From positions 427,462 to 491,461 of the forward strand of contig NZ_VFYR02000003.1 of NCBI RefSeq assembly GCF_006489205.2: DNA of 64,000 nt. Direction: 5' to 3'. Shown piece by piece: positions 45,180 through 54,307 of the stretch (within the stretch, counting starts at the first letter, position 1; the number at the start of each line of letters is the position of its first letter). Below the pieces are notes generated by a model. That model searched no databases. It saw only the letters and a list, made by a program, of their open reading frames with translations, and had not been told where the DNA came from. The position numbers were made by a program, and so were the translations under genes. The stretch is from Brevibacterium sp. XM4083. Its GTDB lineage: Bacteria > Actinomycetota > Actinomycetes > Actinomycetales > Brevibacteriaceae.

Positions 45180-46145
45180 ATGGCAAGCGCAGCGCTCTAT
45201 AAGGATCAGCAGGCGTGGCAGGACCTCCAGGAGTTCCTGCCCGAGCGATTGCGACTCGACGAGACCTCCGCTCCCGATGAGGAGTTCTGGGGGTGGCGGG
45301 GGCACGGGATCCATCTTGATCGCTATCGCCGACCCGAGGCGAAGGCCCGTGTCATCCTCCACCACGGCGTCGGGACGAACGGGCGCCAGATGTCGCTCAT
45401 CCTCGGTGCTCCGCTGGCCCGGCAGGGCTACGACGTCGTCGCGCTCGACAATCTCGGCTACGGGATGACGCGGGTCGAGTCCGGGTACGTGCCGTCGTAT
45501 GCGGACTGGGTCGACATGGTCATCGACTTCCTCGCCGCCGAGCAGGCGCGAGACCCGAAGCCCACGGTGCTCTACGGCCTGTCGGCCGGCGGCATGCTCG
45601 CCTACCATGTCGCCGCGAAGGCCTCACCGGGTGCGCTGAGGGGCATCGTCGGCATGACGTTCCTCGATCAGCGCCATCAGGAGGTCGTCGACCGGACGGC
45701 GCGCAGTCTCATCACCGCCCGCGTCGGCATGCCCTGGGTCCGCCTCCTGGCGAGGACTCCGCTGCGCAGCGTCCGTTACCCGATGCGTCTGGCGTCGAAG
45801 ATGTCGGCGCTGGCCAACAACCCGGGCGCAATGAAGGTCTTCCTCGCCGATCAGACCTCGGCGGGCAATGCGATGTGGCTGCGCTTCCTCGCCGACTACG
45901 CCACGTACGTCCCGGCCGTCGAGCCGGTGGACTTCGATGCGTGCCCCGTCCTCCTCACCCAACCCGGCGAGGACCGATGGACCCCGCGAGATCTGTCGGA
46001 CCCCGTCGTCTCGAGGCTCGATCCGGAGCTGTTCTCCGAGGTCATCCTCGATCGCGCGGGCCACTTCCCGCTCGAGGAGCCTGGGCTGCAGCAGCTCGAG
46101 GAGGCCGTCGTCGAGTTCGTCGAGCGCGTGCGTGCCCCAGCCTGA
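45180..46145 (+). CDS. Alpha/beta-hydrolase
   Basis: 321 residues. Nucleophile elbow VLYGLSAGGMLAYHVA with the serine, oxyanion strand ILHHGVGTNG, Asp in TQPGEDRWTPRD and histidine in DRAGHFPLEEPG. Esterase or lipase-like; substrate unknown. ATG 45180 with GAGG 6 nt upstream. Regulated, by position, through the TetR operator. Confidence 0.83.
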   Translation: MASAALYKDQQAWQDLQEFLPERLRLDETSAPDEEFWGWRGHGIHLDRYRRPEAKARVILHHGVGTNGRQMSLILGAPLARQGYDVVALDNLGYGMTRVESGYVPSYADWVDMVIDFLAAEQARDPKPTVLYGLSAGGMLAYHVAAKASPGALRGIVGMTFLDQRHQEVVDRTARSLITARVGMPWVRLLARTPLRSVRYPMRLASKMSALANNPGAMKVFLADQTSAGNAMWLRFLADYATYVPAVEPVDFDACPVLLTQPGEDRWTPRDLSDPVVSRLDPELFSEVILDRAGHFPLEEPGLQQLEEAVVEFVERVRAPA

Positions 46146-46161
46146 GCGTCACCTCCCTTGG

Positions 46162-46260
46162 ATTCTGCGCCAGGTTCATGGCGACCCTGGGACTCTGCGC
46201 CAGACTCATGGCGAAAATCGCGTCGAGATCGCCATGGGCGCGGCGCACAATCGCCGTGAA
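46162..46260. repeat. Dispersed palindromic repeat, copy 2 with a partial copy
   Basis: Full copy at 46192-46260, partial copy at 46162-46184. The full copy has CATGGCGA (46207-46214) and TCGCCATG (46229-46236) as a perfect inverted repeat, inside TGCGCC/GGCGCA. The element follows the hydrolase stop codon. Confidence 0.75.
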
Positions 46261-46345
46261 CCTGCCGCAGACCGAGAAACGGTCGCCTCTCCACGCTTCC
46301 AGCGCCCGACGACCCCCGCGACAGAACCATGAGGCAGACGCCAGA

Positions 46346-46378
46346 AGGCCCCGCGTGACGAGATGCCACGCGGGGCCT
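46346..46378. terminator. Terminator between the hydrolase and cytochrome b-like genes
   Basis: AGGCCCCGCGTG (46346-46357) and CACGCGGGGCCT (46367-46378) form a perfect 12-bp GC-rich stem with a 9-nt loop between two convergent genes. There is no T-tract, which is common in actinobacteria. Confidence 0.85.
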
Positions 46379-46470
46379 CCGACAGGGCGAACGCGCCAGC
46401 CTGGCACCGCGAACCCTTCAGTTCGACTGCCTGCTCAGGTGGGGTGTCCAGCCTGCTCAGGCGTGCTGTC

Positions 46471-49302
46471 CTACCTGCTCGACACCCTGCCGAAGAGGTT
46501 CGCGATCGGGGCGAGCACCAGCGGCCTGGCGGCGAACCATGCGCCGACGACCACGGCCAAGGCCACGAGGAACCAGATGGCTCCGGCCCAGCCCACGACG
46601 TTCGTCCCGGCGAACATGTAGCCGAGGTTCTGCCTCAGCCCGGTCGTGAAGACCAGGAACACGTGGACGGCGATGAAGAACACGAAGAAGATCATCGTCG
46701 GGAAGTGGATCGCCCGCGCCAGCGGTGCCGGGTAGATCTTGTTGAGCGTCGTCGCGTTCTTCGGCCACCACTCACTCATCCGCACACCCGTGATCGCAGC
46801 CAAGGGAGCGGCGATGAAGACGACGATGAAGTACATGAGCTGCTGGAGCGAGTTGTAGTTGACCCACGCGTCCTCCATCGGCCATTCCAGGGTCATGTAC
46901 TGCAGCATCGCCGAGAGGGCATTCGGGAAGACCTCCCAGCTCGTCGGCACGATCCGCGCCCAGTGGCCGGACACGAAGAGGAGCACGACGAAGACGACGC
47001 CGTTGAGCAGCCAGAGAACGTCGAGGCTCGTGTGCAGCCACAGGTTGATGCTGATCTTCTTCCCGCCGTTCTTCGGCGTGTAGAACGCCGGGGGCTTCTG
47101 CTGGTGACGCACCTGCAGTCCCGTGCGAATGATGAGGACCATGAAGAAGAAGTTGAGGAAGTGCGTCCACCGCGCCCACGCCGGGAAGCCCGGTTCGACG
47201 AAGTCGGGCAGGTGATACTCGCCCGGGTAGCGCTCGAGGAATCCCGGCACTCCGGGCAGGGTCGTGACTCCGCGTGCGGCGAGGATGAGGATGCCTGCGG
47301 CGACGATGAGCCCACCGAGTCCGAGCGAACCGAGACCGATCCACTGCCCCAGCGACTTCGATCCGATCATGATCGGGTCGCGCTTTGCCGGGGCGGCGGG
47401 GGCAGGCTTATCGGATGCAGGCTTCGCCGAGGCGGTCGACTTCGCGGCCGTCGAGTCCCCTGTGGACGTCGTGGACTTCGCCGCTGTTCCCGCCGAGGCG
47501 GTCGCTGCGGCCGCCGTCGAACCCGCGGCTGCCGGTTTCGCGCCGGTCCCCGCGGCCGGAGTCTTCGCCGCCGGCTTCTCGGCCGGTTTCGTCGCCGGTC
47601 CGCCGGTCTTCGGCAGGCCGGTCCGTCCCGCGGGCTTGTCGCCGGGCTTGCCGGTGTCAGGGCCGGTGGACTTCGGCAGGCCAGTCCTGGTCTTCGGCAG
47701 ACCCGTGCGGCCCGCAGGCTTGGCGGGTTCGTCCGCCGCAGAGTCAGCTGCGGCACTGTCCTTCTCAGCGGCACTGTCCTTCTCTGCGGCACTGTCCTTC
47801 TCTGCGGTGTTCCCACTCGCCGAGGCGGCAGCGCCGGCAGCCACGGCGCCGGCCACCCCAGCGCCCGCGACTGCCGCCGTGGCACCCGCGGTGCTTGCTG
47901 TGTCGGCGGTGTCCGCTGCACCGGTGGCATCGGCCGTCGGTGCAGGCGTCGGCTGCTCATCGGTGGGCGCAGTGGCCGTTACTGGGGCGAAGCCCTCGGG
48001 CGGCCAGGGGTCGCCACCTGCGGTGCGCGGCAGACCGCGGCGCAGCGGAACATCGCTGAGCTCAGCGGCACCACTCACTGGAGCGGTCTTCGCTCCACCG
48101 GCGGCAGGTGCCGCGGCAGCAGCTGTCGAGGCTGCAGGGTCAGCACCTGCAGGAGCCTCAGCACCTGCCGAGGAAACGGACGTGGTCTCGGTCGCAGTCA
48201 CAGCGTCCGCAGTCACAGCATCCGCAGGCACAGCGTCCGCGCTGGCAGAGTCGACACTCTGGTCACCCGCCCCGGGTGCTGCGGAATCAGCGCTCGCGGC
48301 AGAAGGCGCTGCGCTTCTCGAGGGTCCCGTAACCCCGGCAGGGGCGAAGCCCTCCGGCGGCCACGCGTCCCCACCGGACCGGCGAGGCAGCCCACGGCGC
48401 AACGGCACCGATGACGCTTCGTCCCCGGCAGAGGCAGCGGCGATGCCGGCTCCGGCAACGCCTGCCCCGGCAGCAGAGCCGGCACCAGTCACACCAGCAT
48501 GCTCCGTCGCCGCACCGGCGACGGCGTCCTCGGCGGACGTCTGATCGGCAAACGTTTCATCAGCGCGGGAGGTCTGCTCGACGACGGGTTCTCCACCACC
48601 GGGCTCAGTCGCACCCGGCTCGGACAGCCCGGTACCAGGCTCGGCGGCTCCTACGGCCTGCGCGGGAGCTTTCACTCCGGCAGGGGCGAGCCCTTCCGGC
48701 GGCCAGGCCTCTCCACCGCTCACGCGGGGAAGACCACGGCGCAGGGGAACCTCGGCCGCAGGCGCCGAATCGGCCGAATCAGCGGCGACGGCAGCAGCCG
48801 CGCCTGCTCCAACAGCTGCACCCGCGCCGGCAGCGACAGCGCCGCCGGCCGCCTGTGCATCGGCGTCGCTCGAGGCACTGGCGTCGCTCAAGCCAACAGC
48901 ATCGCTCGCGGCACCGGCAGGCACTTCGGCGTCGGACCCACCGTCGGCCTCAACGGCCACGGTCTCGTCGACACCAGTGTCGACGCCGGAGTCAGCACCG
49001 GGCTCGACCCTGGTCGCATCCGATTCGACGGAGTCCACGGTCGAGGTCTCGGCAGCGGTCACCTCGGTGACGGCTCCCGAATCGGCAACGCCCGCAGAAT
49101 CGACGGGAGCGCCCGAATCGACGGCGCCCGAATCGACAGCACCCGCAGGCTCAGCCGCAGGATCAGCGGCACCCGCCTCGGCGCTCACCCATTCCCGGGA
49201 TTCCCACTCGACAGCCTGACCGACCGTGCCCTCCGGCGGCCACGGATCGCCGCCGGAGACCCGGGGCAGACCCGAGCGCAGCGTGTTGGAGAAGGTGGCC
49301 AT
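46471..49302 (-). CDS. Cytochrome b561-like membrane protein with a long repetitive low-complexity N-terminus
   Basis: 943 residues. Residues 1 to ~640 are Ala/Ser/Asp/Thr/Pro-rich and carry four copies of GLPR(V/R/T)(S/A)GG(D/E)(P/A)WPPEG at 11-25, 190-204, 304-318 and 423-437, followed by three GLPK motifs (534, 541, 562). Residues ~650-930 are a membrane domain of about five helices with histidines at 714, 757, 780, 866 and 880, fitting a b-type cytochrome (cytochrome b561/Ni-hydrogenase type). It begins 1 bp after etfA, so it is probably translated with ETF and may pass ETF electrons to quinone; that is inference. Start ATG 49302. Confidence 0.8.
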   Translation of the reverse strand: MATFSNTLRSGLPRVSGGDPWPPEGTVGQAVEWESREWVSAEAGAADPAAEPAGAVDSGAVDSGAPVDSAGVADSGAVTEVTAAETSTVDSVESDATRVEPGADSGVDTGVDETVAVEADGGSDAEVPAGAASDAVGLSDASASSDADAQAAGGAVAAGAGAAVGAGAAAAVAADSADSAPAAEVPLRRGLPRVSGGEAWPPEGLAPAGVKAPAQAVGAAEPGTGLSEPGATEPGGGEPVVEQTSRADETFADQTSAEDAVAGAATEHAGVTGAGSAAGAGVAGAGIAAASAGDEASSVPLRRGLPRRSGGDAWPPEGFAPAGVTGPSRSAAPSAASADSAAPGAGDQSVDSASADAVPADAVTADAVTATETTSVSSAGAEAPAGADPAASTAAAAAPAAGGAKTAPVSGAAELSDVPLRRGLPRTAGGDPWPPEGFAPVTATAPTDEQPTPAPTADATGAADTADTASTAGATAAVAGAGVAGAVAAGAAASASGNTAEKDSAAEKDSAAEKDSAAADSAADEPAKPAGRTGLPKTRTGLPKSTGPDTGKPGDKPAGRTGLPKTGGPATKPAEKPAAKTPAAGTGAKPAAAGSTAAAATASAGTAAKSTTSTGDSTAAKSTASAKPASDKPAPAAPAKRDPIMIGSKSLGQWIGLGSLGLGGLIVAAGILILAARGVTTLPGVPGFLERYPGEYHLPDFVEPGFPAWARWTHFLNFFFMVLIIRTGLQVRHQQKPPAFYTPKNGGKKISINLWLHTSLDVLWLLNGVVFVVLLFVSGHWARIVPTSWEVFPNALSAMLQYMTLEWPMEDAWVNYNSLQQLMYFIVVFIAAPLAAITGVRMSEWWPKNATTLNKIYPAPLARAIHFPTMIFFVFFIAVHVFLVFTTGLRQNLGYMFAGTNVVGWAGAIWFLVALAVVVGAWFAARPLVLAPIANLFGRVSSR

Positions 49303-49303
49303 A

Positions 49304-50290
49304 TCAGCCCTGTTTCGCTTTCAGGGTCTCGACGGCCTGGGGGACGACCTTGAAGAGGTCGCCGACGACGCCGAAGTCGGCGATGTCGAAGATCGGCGCT
49401 TCGCCGTCCTTGTTGACCGCGACGATCGTCTTCGAGGTCTGCATGCCCGCCTTGTGCTGGATCGCCCCGGAGATGCCGAGCGCGACGTAGAGCTGCGGGG
49501 ACACGGACACACCGGTCTGTCCGACCTGGTGGGACTGCGCGATGTAGCCGGCGTCGACCGCGGCACGCGAGGCGCCGACAGCGGCACCGAGGACATCGGC
49601 GAATTCGCCGACGAGCTCGAACGACTCCTCCGAGCCGACACCGCGGCCACCGGAGACGACCTTCTGCGCTCCGCGCAGCTCGGGGCGCGAGGAGGTCTCG
49701 ACGACGGCTTCGTACGAGGTGACGTCGGCGCTTCGCTTGCCGGAGTCGGTCACCTCGAGGGTCTGCGCGTTCGCGGGCTGGGCCTCAGCGCGGTTCTCGA
49801 TCGCGCCGAGGCGGACGGTGATGACGGGCGCGCCGAAGGTCGGGGCCGACTGCGCGGTGTAGCCGCCGCCGTAGACGGAGTGGTCGGCGACGATGCCCTC
49901 GGAATCGCGTTCGACGCCGATCGCGTCGACCGAGAGCGCCGAGCCCGTGCGCACGGCGAAGCGGCCGGCGAGGTCGCGGCCGTCGATCGAGTTCGGGACG
50001 AGGACGGCATCGGGTGCGGTGAGCTCCGCGGCGCCGACGAGGGCGTCGACGGCGAAGGTGCCGAGCGCGGAGCTGCCCGCGGGCACCTCGGCGATCAGGG
50101 TCTGGACGGCACCGAGCGAGGCCGCCGTCTCCGCCGCGGCGTCACCGGTGCCGGCAGGGGCGACGATGAGTGCGACGGGGCTGCCGATCGCGGCGGCACC
50201 GCCGAGGAGTTCGGCAGCGGGCTTCTCGAGAGCGCCTTCGGGATCGACCGTGAGCGCGACGAGGATGGTGTCCTGGGGGAATTCAGCCAT
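49304..50290 (-). CDS. etfA: EtfA, electron transfer flavoprotein alpha subunit
   Basis: 328 residues. The C-terminal FAD-binding domain is typical: [57 protein letters not shown] and [14 protein letters not shown]. With EtfB it accepts electrons from acyl-CoA and other dehydrogenases. 11 bp after etfB; 1 bp before the cytochrome b-like gene. Confidence 0.94.
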   Translation of the reverse strand: MAEFPQDTILVALTVDPEGALEKPAAELLGGAAAIGSPVALIVAPAGTGDAAAETAASLGAVQTLIAEVPAGSSALGTFAVDALVGAAELTAPDAVLVPNSIDGRDLAGRFAVRTGSALSVDAIGVERDSEGIVADHSVYGGGYTAQSAPTFGAPVITVRLGAIENRAEAQPANAQTLEVTDSGKRSADVTSYEAVVETSSRPELRGAQKVVSGGRGVGSEESFELVGEFADVLGAAVGASRAAVDAGYIAQSHQVGQTGVSVSPQLYVALGISGAIQHKAGMQTSKTIVAVNKDGEAPIFDIADFGVVGDLFKVVPQAVETLKAKQG

Positions 50291-50301
50291 GTCTTCTCTC
50301 C

Positions 50302-51078
50302 TTAGGCGAGGCGGTTCTTGATGAGGAATTCGGCGAGTTCGGCTCCGCCGTTGCCGTCGTCGACGACCTTCTCGCCGGCTTCGCGCGGGGGCTTCTCGGC
50401 GACGGAGACCATGATCGACCGGGCGGTCGACTGGTCAGCGGCGTCGATGTCGAGATCGGCGAGGCCGATGACCTCGAACGGCTTCTTCTTCGCCGCCATG
50501 ATGCCCTTGAAGTTGGGGAAGCGCGCTTCCGGCAGCGCCTCGGTGATCGAGATGACGGCGGGCAGCTCCGCGGTCACCTGCTGCTGACCGCCGTCGACGG
50601 CGCGCGTGCCGGAGACGGTGGAGTCGGTGAGTTCGACGGTGCTCAGGCCGGTGACGTGCGGGAGGTCGAGGTGCTCGGCGAGCATCGCCGGGAGCATGCC
50701 GGCGTTGCCGTCGGTCGAGATGTTGCCGGTGACGACGAGGTCGTAGTCGCCGCGGCGGATGGCGGCGGCGAGCACCTCGGCAGTGAGCCCGAGGTCGGCG
50801 CCGAGGAGTTCCTCATCGGAGATGTGGACCGCATTGCCGGCGCCCATGGCCAGGCCCTTGCGGATCGTCGCAGTCGCACCCGACGGGGCCATCGAGATGA
50901 CGGTGATCTCGGTGCCGTCGTGGCTGTCCGCGTAGTTGAGGGCGACTTCGAGGGCGCGTTCGCCGATCTCGTCGAGCACGGCTTCCGAGGCGGCACGGTC
51001 CGCCAGGCCGGTTTCGAGATCGAGCTTGCGATCCCCGTACGTGTCCGGGACCTCTTTGACCAACACAGCGATCTTCAA
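50302..51078 (-). CDS. etfB: EtfB, electron transfer flavoprotein beta subunit
   Basis: 258 residues from TTG 51078, which has AGGAG 5 nt upstream and starts at [20 protein letters not shown], the standard EtfB opening. The AMP-binding segment '[23 protein letters not shown]' and the later '[12 protein letters not shown]' recognition loop are present. A TTG start is a little unusual. First gene of etfB-etfA-cytochrome b; a PaaR-like box lies 210 bp upstream. Confidence 0.93.
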   Translation of the reverse strand: MKIAVLVKEVPDTYGDRKLDLETGLADRAASEAVLDEIGERALEVALNYADSHDGTEITVISMAPSGATATIRKGLAMGAGNAVHISDEELLGADLGLTAEVLAAAIRRGDYDLVVTGNISTDGNAGMLPAMLAEHLDLPHVTGLSTVELTDSTVSGTRAVDGGQQQVTAELPAVISITEALPEARFPNFKGIMAAKKKPFEVIGLADLDIDAADQSTARSIMVSVAEKPPREAGEKVVDDGNGGAELAEFLIKNRLA

Positions 51079-51544
51079 CGTGGCTCCTATTCGAATGACG
51101 CAGGTCCGCCGCCGAGCAGTCAGTCCTGCTGAGTGTCGTCTCCCCCATAATCTACAGGCGGGAAACATGCCGTTCGCCCGCCGCATCCGCGTGCGCATGC
51201 GGCGGCGTGCTCCGCCCTCCATGGTACGTGGTGGAGGCCACACTTCGGACACCAGGGTGCCTGTCGGTGCGGGACGAGCTCATCGTTACTGAACGAACGA
51301 TCGATTTTAAGCCTACCAGCCCGCCGAGGCGGCCCGCACCTGCCGTCGACACCGCCGTGACCCGTGAGCGCCACCGCGATCCCGGTCGCCGGGATCCGCT
51401 CCGGCCCCCACGACCTGCCGCACCCACTTAGAATGGTGGAACCTCGACCGGATGCTGGTTCACGACGAGCGCGACCCCGGTGAGGAGCACGACGCACCGA
51501 GGCTGCCGGGCGGCAGCCAGCAGCGACGCCGAAGGAGCACGCCC
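51079..51544. other. Divergent region between etfB and lrp
   Basis: 466 bp without a gene. It carries the operator-like box at 51288-51309, AT-rich positions around 51285-51315 that may be the etfB promoter, and one GCCGAGGCGG motif near 51328. Confidence 0.6.
51288..51309 (-). promoter_or_regulatory. PaaR-like TetR box upstream of etfBA
   Basis: ACTGAACGAACGATCGATTTT matches the paaZ box at the left half-site and the central CGNNCG spacing but has a poor right half-site. It could bind PaaR or another acyl-CoA-responsive TetR regulator. Confidence 0.4.
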
Positions 51545-52012
51545 TTGTCATTCGACCTCGACGACATCGACCGCAGCATCATCGCTGCCCTCGTCGAGGA
51601 CTCCCGGCTGAGCGTGCGCCAGCTCGCCGAACGCGTGCACATCTCCCGCTCCGCCGCGCACAAGCGCCTCACCGCCCTCCTCGAGTCCGGGGCGATCAAG
51701 GGCTTCACCGCCGAGGTGGATCGCGCCGCCCTCGGCATGTCCGTGACCGCGGTGGTCGTCGTCAAGGTCGGCGAGCGGCCGTGGCCGGAGGTCCGTGACG
51801 AGCTCGCCGCACTCCCCTTCGTCGAGAAGGTTCAGGCCGTCAGCGGCGACATCGACGCGCTCGTCACCGTCAACGCACCTGACAACACGGCGCTGTCCCA
51901 GGTCATCCTCCGCCGCATCCACGAGGTTCCCGGCGTCACCTCGTCACGGTCGCTGCTCATCCTCGACGAGGCCGAGGGTCACCGTCCCGGAGCGCAGAGC
52001 TCGCTGGGCTGA
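51545..52012 (+). CDS. Lrp/AsnC-family transcriptional regulator
   Basis: 155 residues from TTG 51545 (AGGAG 7 nt upstream). An N-terminal HTH (DDIDRSIIAALVEDSRLSVRQLAERVHISRSAAHKRLTALLESGAIKGF) is followed by a RAM effector domain (VVVVKVGERPWPEVRDELAALPFVEKVQAVSGDIDALVTV). Could sense a branched-chain amino acid; the 2-oxoacid dehydrogenase genes are 3 kb away, so a link is only speculative. Confidence 0.87.
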   Translation: MSFDLDDIDRSIIAALVEDSRLSVRQLAERVHISRSAAHKRLTALLESGAIKGFTAEVDRAALGMSVTAVVVVKVGERPWPEVRDELAALPFVEKVQAVSGDIDALVTVNAPDNTALSQVILRRIHEVPGVTSSRSLLILDEAEGHRPGAQSSLG

Positions 52013-52050
52013 ACAGCCCACCAGGCTGAACAGCCCACTGGGCTGAGCTG
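52007..52050. terminator. Likely bidirectional terminator between lrp and the lipoprotein gene
   Basis: GGGCTG-AA-CAGCCC (52007-52020) and a second GGCTGAACAGCC just after it, then CAGCCCACTGGGCTG, give overlapping hairpins between the convergent lrp and siderophore-binding genes. The first overlaps the lrp stop codon. Confidence 0.65.
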
Positions 52051-52053
52051 CAC

Positions 52054-53040
52054 TCACCTCTGCCGGTACGCCTGCAGCGCCTGTTCGACCATCTCGAGGC
52101 TGTAGTTCGCGTCGGAGTATCCGGCGATCGTCGACTTTCCGTTGGGATAGACGTTGCCGGCCTGCGCGGCGGGCAGCTGAGCGAAGACCGGTGAGTCCAT
52201 GAGCGCGGTGCTCAGCTCGTCGTACTCGCCGCGCAGATTCGAGGTGACGAAGACGATGTCGGCGTCCCCGGCGGCCTTGTCGACGAGTTCGAGCGAGACC
52301 TCGGCTTCGGGCTCCGCCGCCTCGGCGTTCTCCGCGATGACTCTGTCCTCGTCGGCCGACCACGTGAGACCGAACGGATCGTAGATCGTTCCGAGCATGT
52401 TCCCGCTCCCCCACAGGTACGCGGTGTTCTCAGTGAATGAGGAGAGCGTCGCGATCGTCGTCCCGTCGGTGACGTCGCTGTACTCCTCGCTGATGCGCGT
52501 CTGCTCGGCGATGAAGGCGTCGTCGAGGGCCTTGAGCTCCGTGCTCCGGTTGACCGCGTCGGCGACCTCCCCGACCCGCTGCTTCCAGTTCGCGCGGTCT
52601 CCGCCGCGCAGGGTGAACTGGTAGACGGGAGCGATGTCCTCGAGCTGGTCGACGACACCGGTATCGAGGGTGTTCGGGGCGAGGATGAGGTCGGGGTCCG
52701 TCGTCGCGAGCCGCTCGATGTCCGGTTCGTCGGTCGCCACGACGGGCACCTCGCCGAGGCGGTCGACCCACCCCTGAGGCACCGAGGCCTCCTGGTACTC
52801 GCCCTGTCCGACGGGCGTCATCCCGAGGTCCATGAGGGTCTCGGTCGCGGCGTAGTGCAGGGTGGCGACAGCCTGCGGCTGGGCGGGAATGACGATGTCG
52901 GCTCCGGTGGCGTCGGTGACGGTGCGGGTCTCGCCTCCGCCTGCCGCCTCGGCGTCGGCGGAACCGCCTCCCCCGCAGCCGGCGAGGAGGGCGAGCGCGG
53001 CACAGCCGGCGGTCAGCGCGGTCATCGTCTTCAGTGTCAT
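52054..53040 (-). CDS. Iron-siderophore ABC transporter substrate-binding lipoprotein
   Basis: 328 residues. Signal peptide and lipobox MTLKTMTALTAGCAALALLAGCGGG with acylated Cys near residue 22. FecB/FepB-type domain from about 40: VVIPAQPQAVATLHYAATETLMDLGMTPVG, IERLATTDPDLILAPN and a C-terminal GYSDANYSLEMVEQAL. Captures a ferric siderophore. No permease or ATPase is adjacent, so partners are elsewhere. ATG 53040 has AAAGGA upstream; an iron box lies about 205 bp upstream. Confidence 0.87.
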   Translation of the reverse strand: MTLKTMTALTAGCAALALLAGCGGGGSADAEAAGGGETRTVTDATGADIVIPAQPQAVATLHYAATETLMDLGMTPVGQGEYQEASVPQGWVDRLGEVPVVATDEPDIERLATTDPDLILAPNTLDTGVVDQLEDIAPVYQFTLRGGDRANWKQRVGEVADAVNRSTELKALDDAFIAEQTRISEEYSDVTDGTTIATLSSFTENTAYLWGSGNMLGTIYDPFGLTWSADEDRVIAENAEAAEPEAEVSLELVDKAAGDADIVFVTSNLRGEYDELSTALMDSPVFAQLPAAQAGNVYPNGKSTIAGYSDANYSLEMVEQALQAYRQR

Positions 53041-53243
53041 GGCGTCCTTTCGCGGAGCGAACGACGGAAACCCTCGAAGCGGTCGTCGCTGAGTCGTGCG
53101 CGCACGATGATCGGCAGCATCTGCGCGGACGACCGAATCACCGCTGTCGAGGGTTCCGTGTCGGATGAAACAGTGAGATCCCGCGGGACGCGACTCCAAG
53201 CAGGTGTGTCAACTGCCGTGATGCGCGGTCCGTTCGTGATCTC

Positions 53244-53262
53244 GTAGGTTAGCCTAACCTGA
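53244..53262 (-). promoter_or_regulatory. DtxR/IdeR iron box
   Basis: GTAGGTTAGCCTAACCTGA is a near-perfect palindrome that matches the known actinobacterial DtxR/IdeR site TTAGGTTAGGCTAACCTAA. It lies upstream of the siderophore-binding lipoprotein gene, predicting repression when iron is plentiful. Confidence 0.9.
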
Positions 53263-53508
53263 TTTATCGTCGCCCCGCAATCCGCCGAGGCGGTTGATCG
53301 TCAGGCGAACACCGCGCCCCGACGAATGCCGTGTGCCGACCCCACAGGGCCGCTTGCCCCGACTCCCCGACGCCGACACGCGGGCGATGTCGGCGAGAAG
53401 TCGATGCGCCGGCGACGAGTTGCCCGCCTGACGATTTCCTGCCGACATGGCGTGCGTGTCGCCGTTCAGCGCCCGCACAGTCGGCACCCGCACAGTCGGC
53501 GGCCAGGG
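53263..53508. other. Intergenic region between the iron box and the TetR stop codon
   Basis: 246 bp with no gene. It contains a GCCGAGGCGG motif near 53281 and, at the TetR end, a 17-bp tandem duplication (53498-53514 and 53515-53531, GGCGGCCAGGGTCAGCC) that covers the tetR stop codon. Confidence 0.7.
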
Positions 53509-54135
53509 TCAGCCGGCGGCCAGGGTCAGCCGGACGGCGCGGATCGTCAGTGCGAGCGCCCGCGCCCGAGCCTCCCGATCAGCGACTCCGGCGCTGACGG
53601 AGTGGAGATGCCCGGAGCCGACGGTGAGGAACACGTACATCGCGGCCCACTCGACGGGCACCTCGGAGGTGATCGACCCGTCGGCCTGACCGCGGGCGAT
53701 GACCGCCTCGAGGGCGTCACCCTCAGCCCCACCCTGCTGACCGACGGCAGCATCCCCGTCGCCAGCCGCGGCGGCGCGACGCTCGCGCTCCACCTCGGCG
53801 AAGGTGTCGTCGGTGATGATGGGATTGTCGGCGAAGAGCAGGGTGAGCACGTCGGGGACGGTGAAGAGCTGGGTGCACACCCGCTCTACGGCGTCGAGAC
53901 CGTTGCCGACCTCGGGCCGGGCCGATCGGAAGGCGTCAGTGAACACCCGCGCACCGTGGCGGGCCACCTCGGCGATCATCGCCTCCCGATCGCCGAAGTG
54001 CCGGTAGAGCGTCGTGCGACCGACTCCGAGGTGCGTCGCGACCTCGCCCATCGACGCCGCCGGATTCGCCGCGAGCACCGCCAGCGCTTCCCGCACGAGG
54101 GCATCCCTGCCGAGCCGTCCCATCCCTGTGCCCAT
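53509..54135 (-). CDS. TetR-family transcriptional regulator
   Basis: 208 residues. HTH: REALAVLAANPAASMGEVATHLGVGRTTLYRHFGDREAMIAEVA (about 14-57), and a C-terminal domain ending LTLAAG. Divergent to a YqeB-like membrane protein, with a doubled palindrome between (54226-54264). The 3' end lies inside a 17-bp tandem duplication. ATG 54135, alternative 54123. Confidence 0.87.
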   Translation of the reverse strand: MGTGMGRLGRDALVREALAVLAANPAASMGEVATHLGVGRTTLYRHFGDREAMIAEVARHGARVFTDAFRSARPEVGNGLDAVERVCTQLFTVPDVLTLLFADNPIITDDTFAEVERERRAAAAGDGDAAVGQQGGAEGDALEAVIARGQADGSITSEVPVEWAAMYVFLTVGSGHLHSVSAGVADREARARALALTIRAVRLTLAAG

Positions 54136-54225
54136 CTGCGCCCTTCGTCGTCGGATCGTGTCTCATCGCCCAGCCGCATCGCCGACCGTCGGATCGAGAG
54201 ATCGCCGTCTCTCGATTCTCCCCCA

Positions 54226-54264
54226 TGGAACACTAATGTTCCATCCTGGTACACTGATGTTCCA
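54226..54264. promoter_or_regulatory. Doubled palindromic TetR operator
   Basis: TGGAACA-CTAA-TGTTCCA (54226-54243) followed 3 bp later by TGGTACA-CTGA-TGTTCCA (54247-54264). The second contains TACACT (54250-54255), a likely -10 for the membrane protein gene. Two near-identical sites in phase, 21 bp apart, suggest cooperative binding. Confidence 0.75.
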
Positions 54265-54307
54265 GAACGGCGTGAGATCCGCGCTGTCACGAGACCCGGG
54301 AGGATCG

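Larger units (their letters stand above)
46146..46470. other. Intergenic region between convergent genes
   Basis: 325 bp with no gene: it holds the palindromic repeat copies, the strong terminator hairpin, and two tandem-like CCTGCTCAGG units near 46430-46460. Confidence 0.8.

Noticed and set aside
46363..48414. Very long plus-strand open frame opposite the repeat-bearing cytochrome gene
   Set aside because: It is the mirror of the Ala/Asp-rich codons on the other strand; it has an Arg/Gly/Cys composition, no start signal and no recognisable domain.
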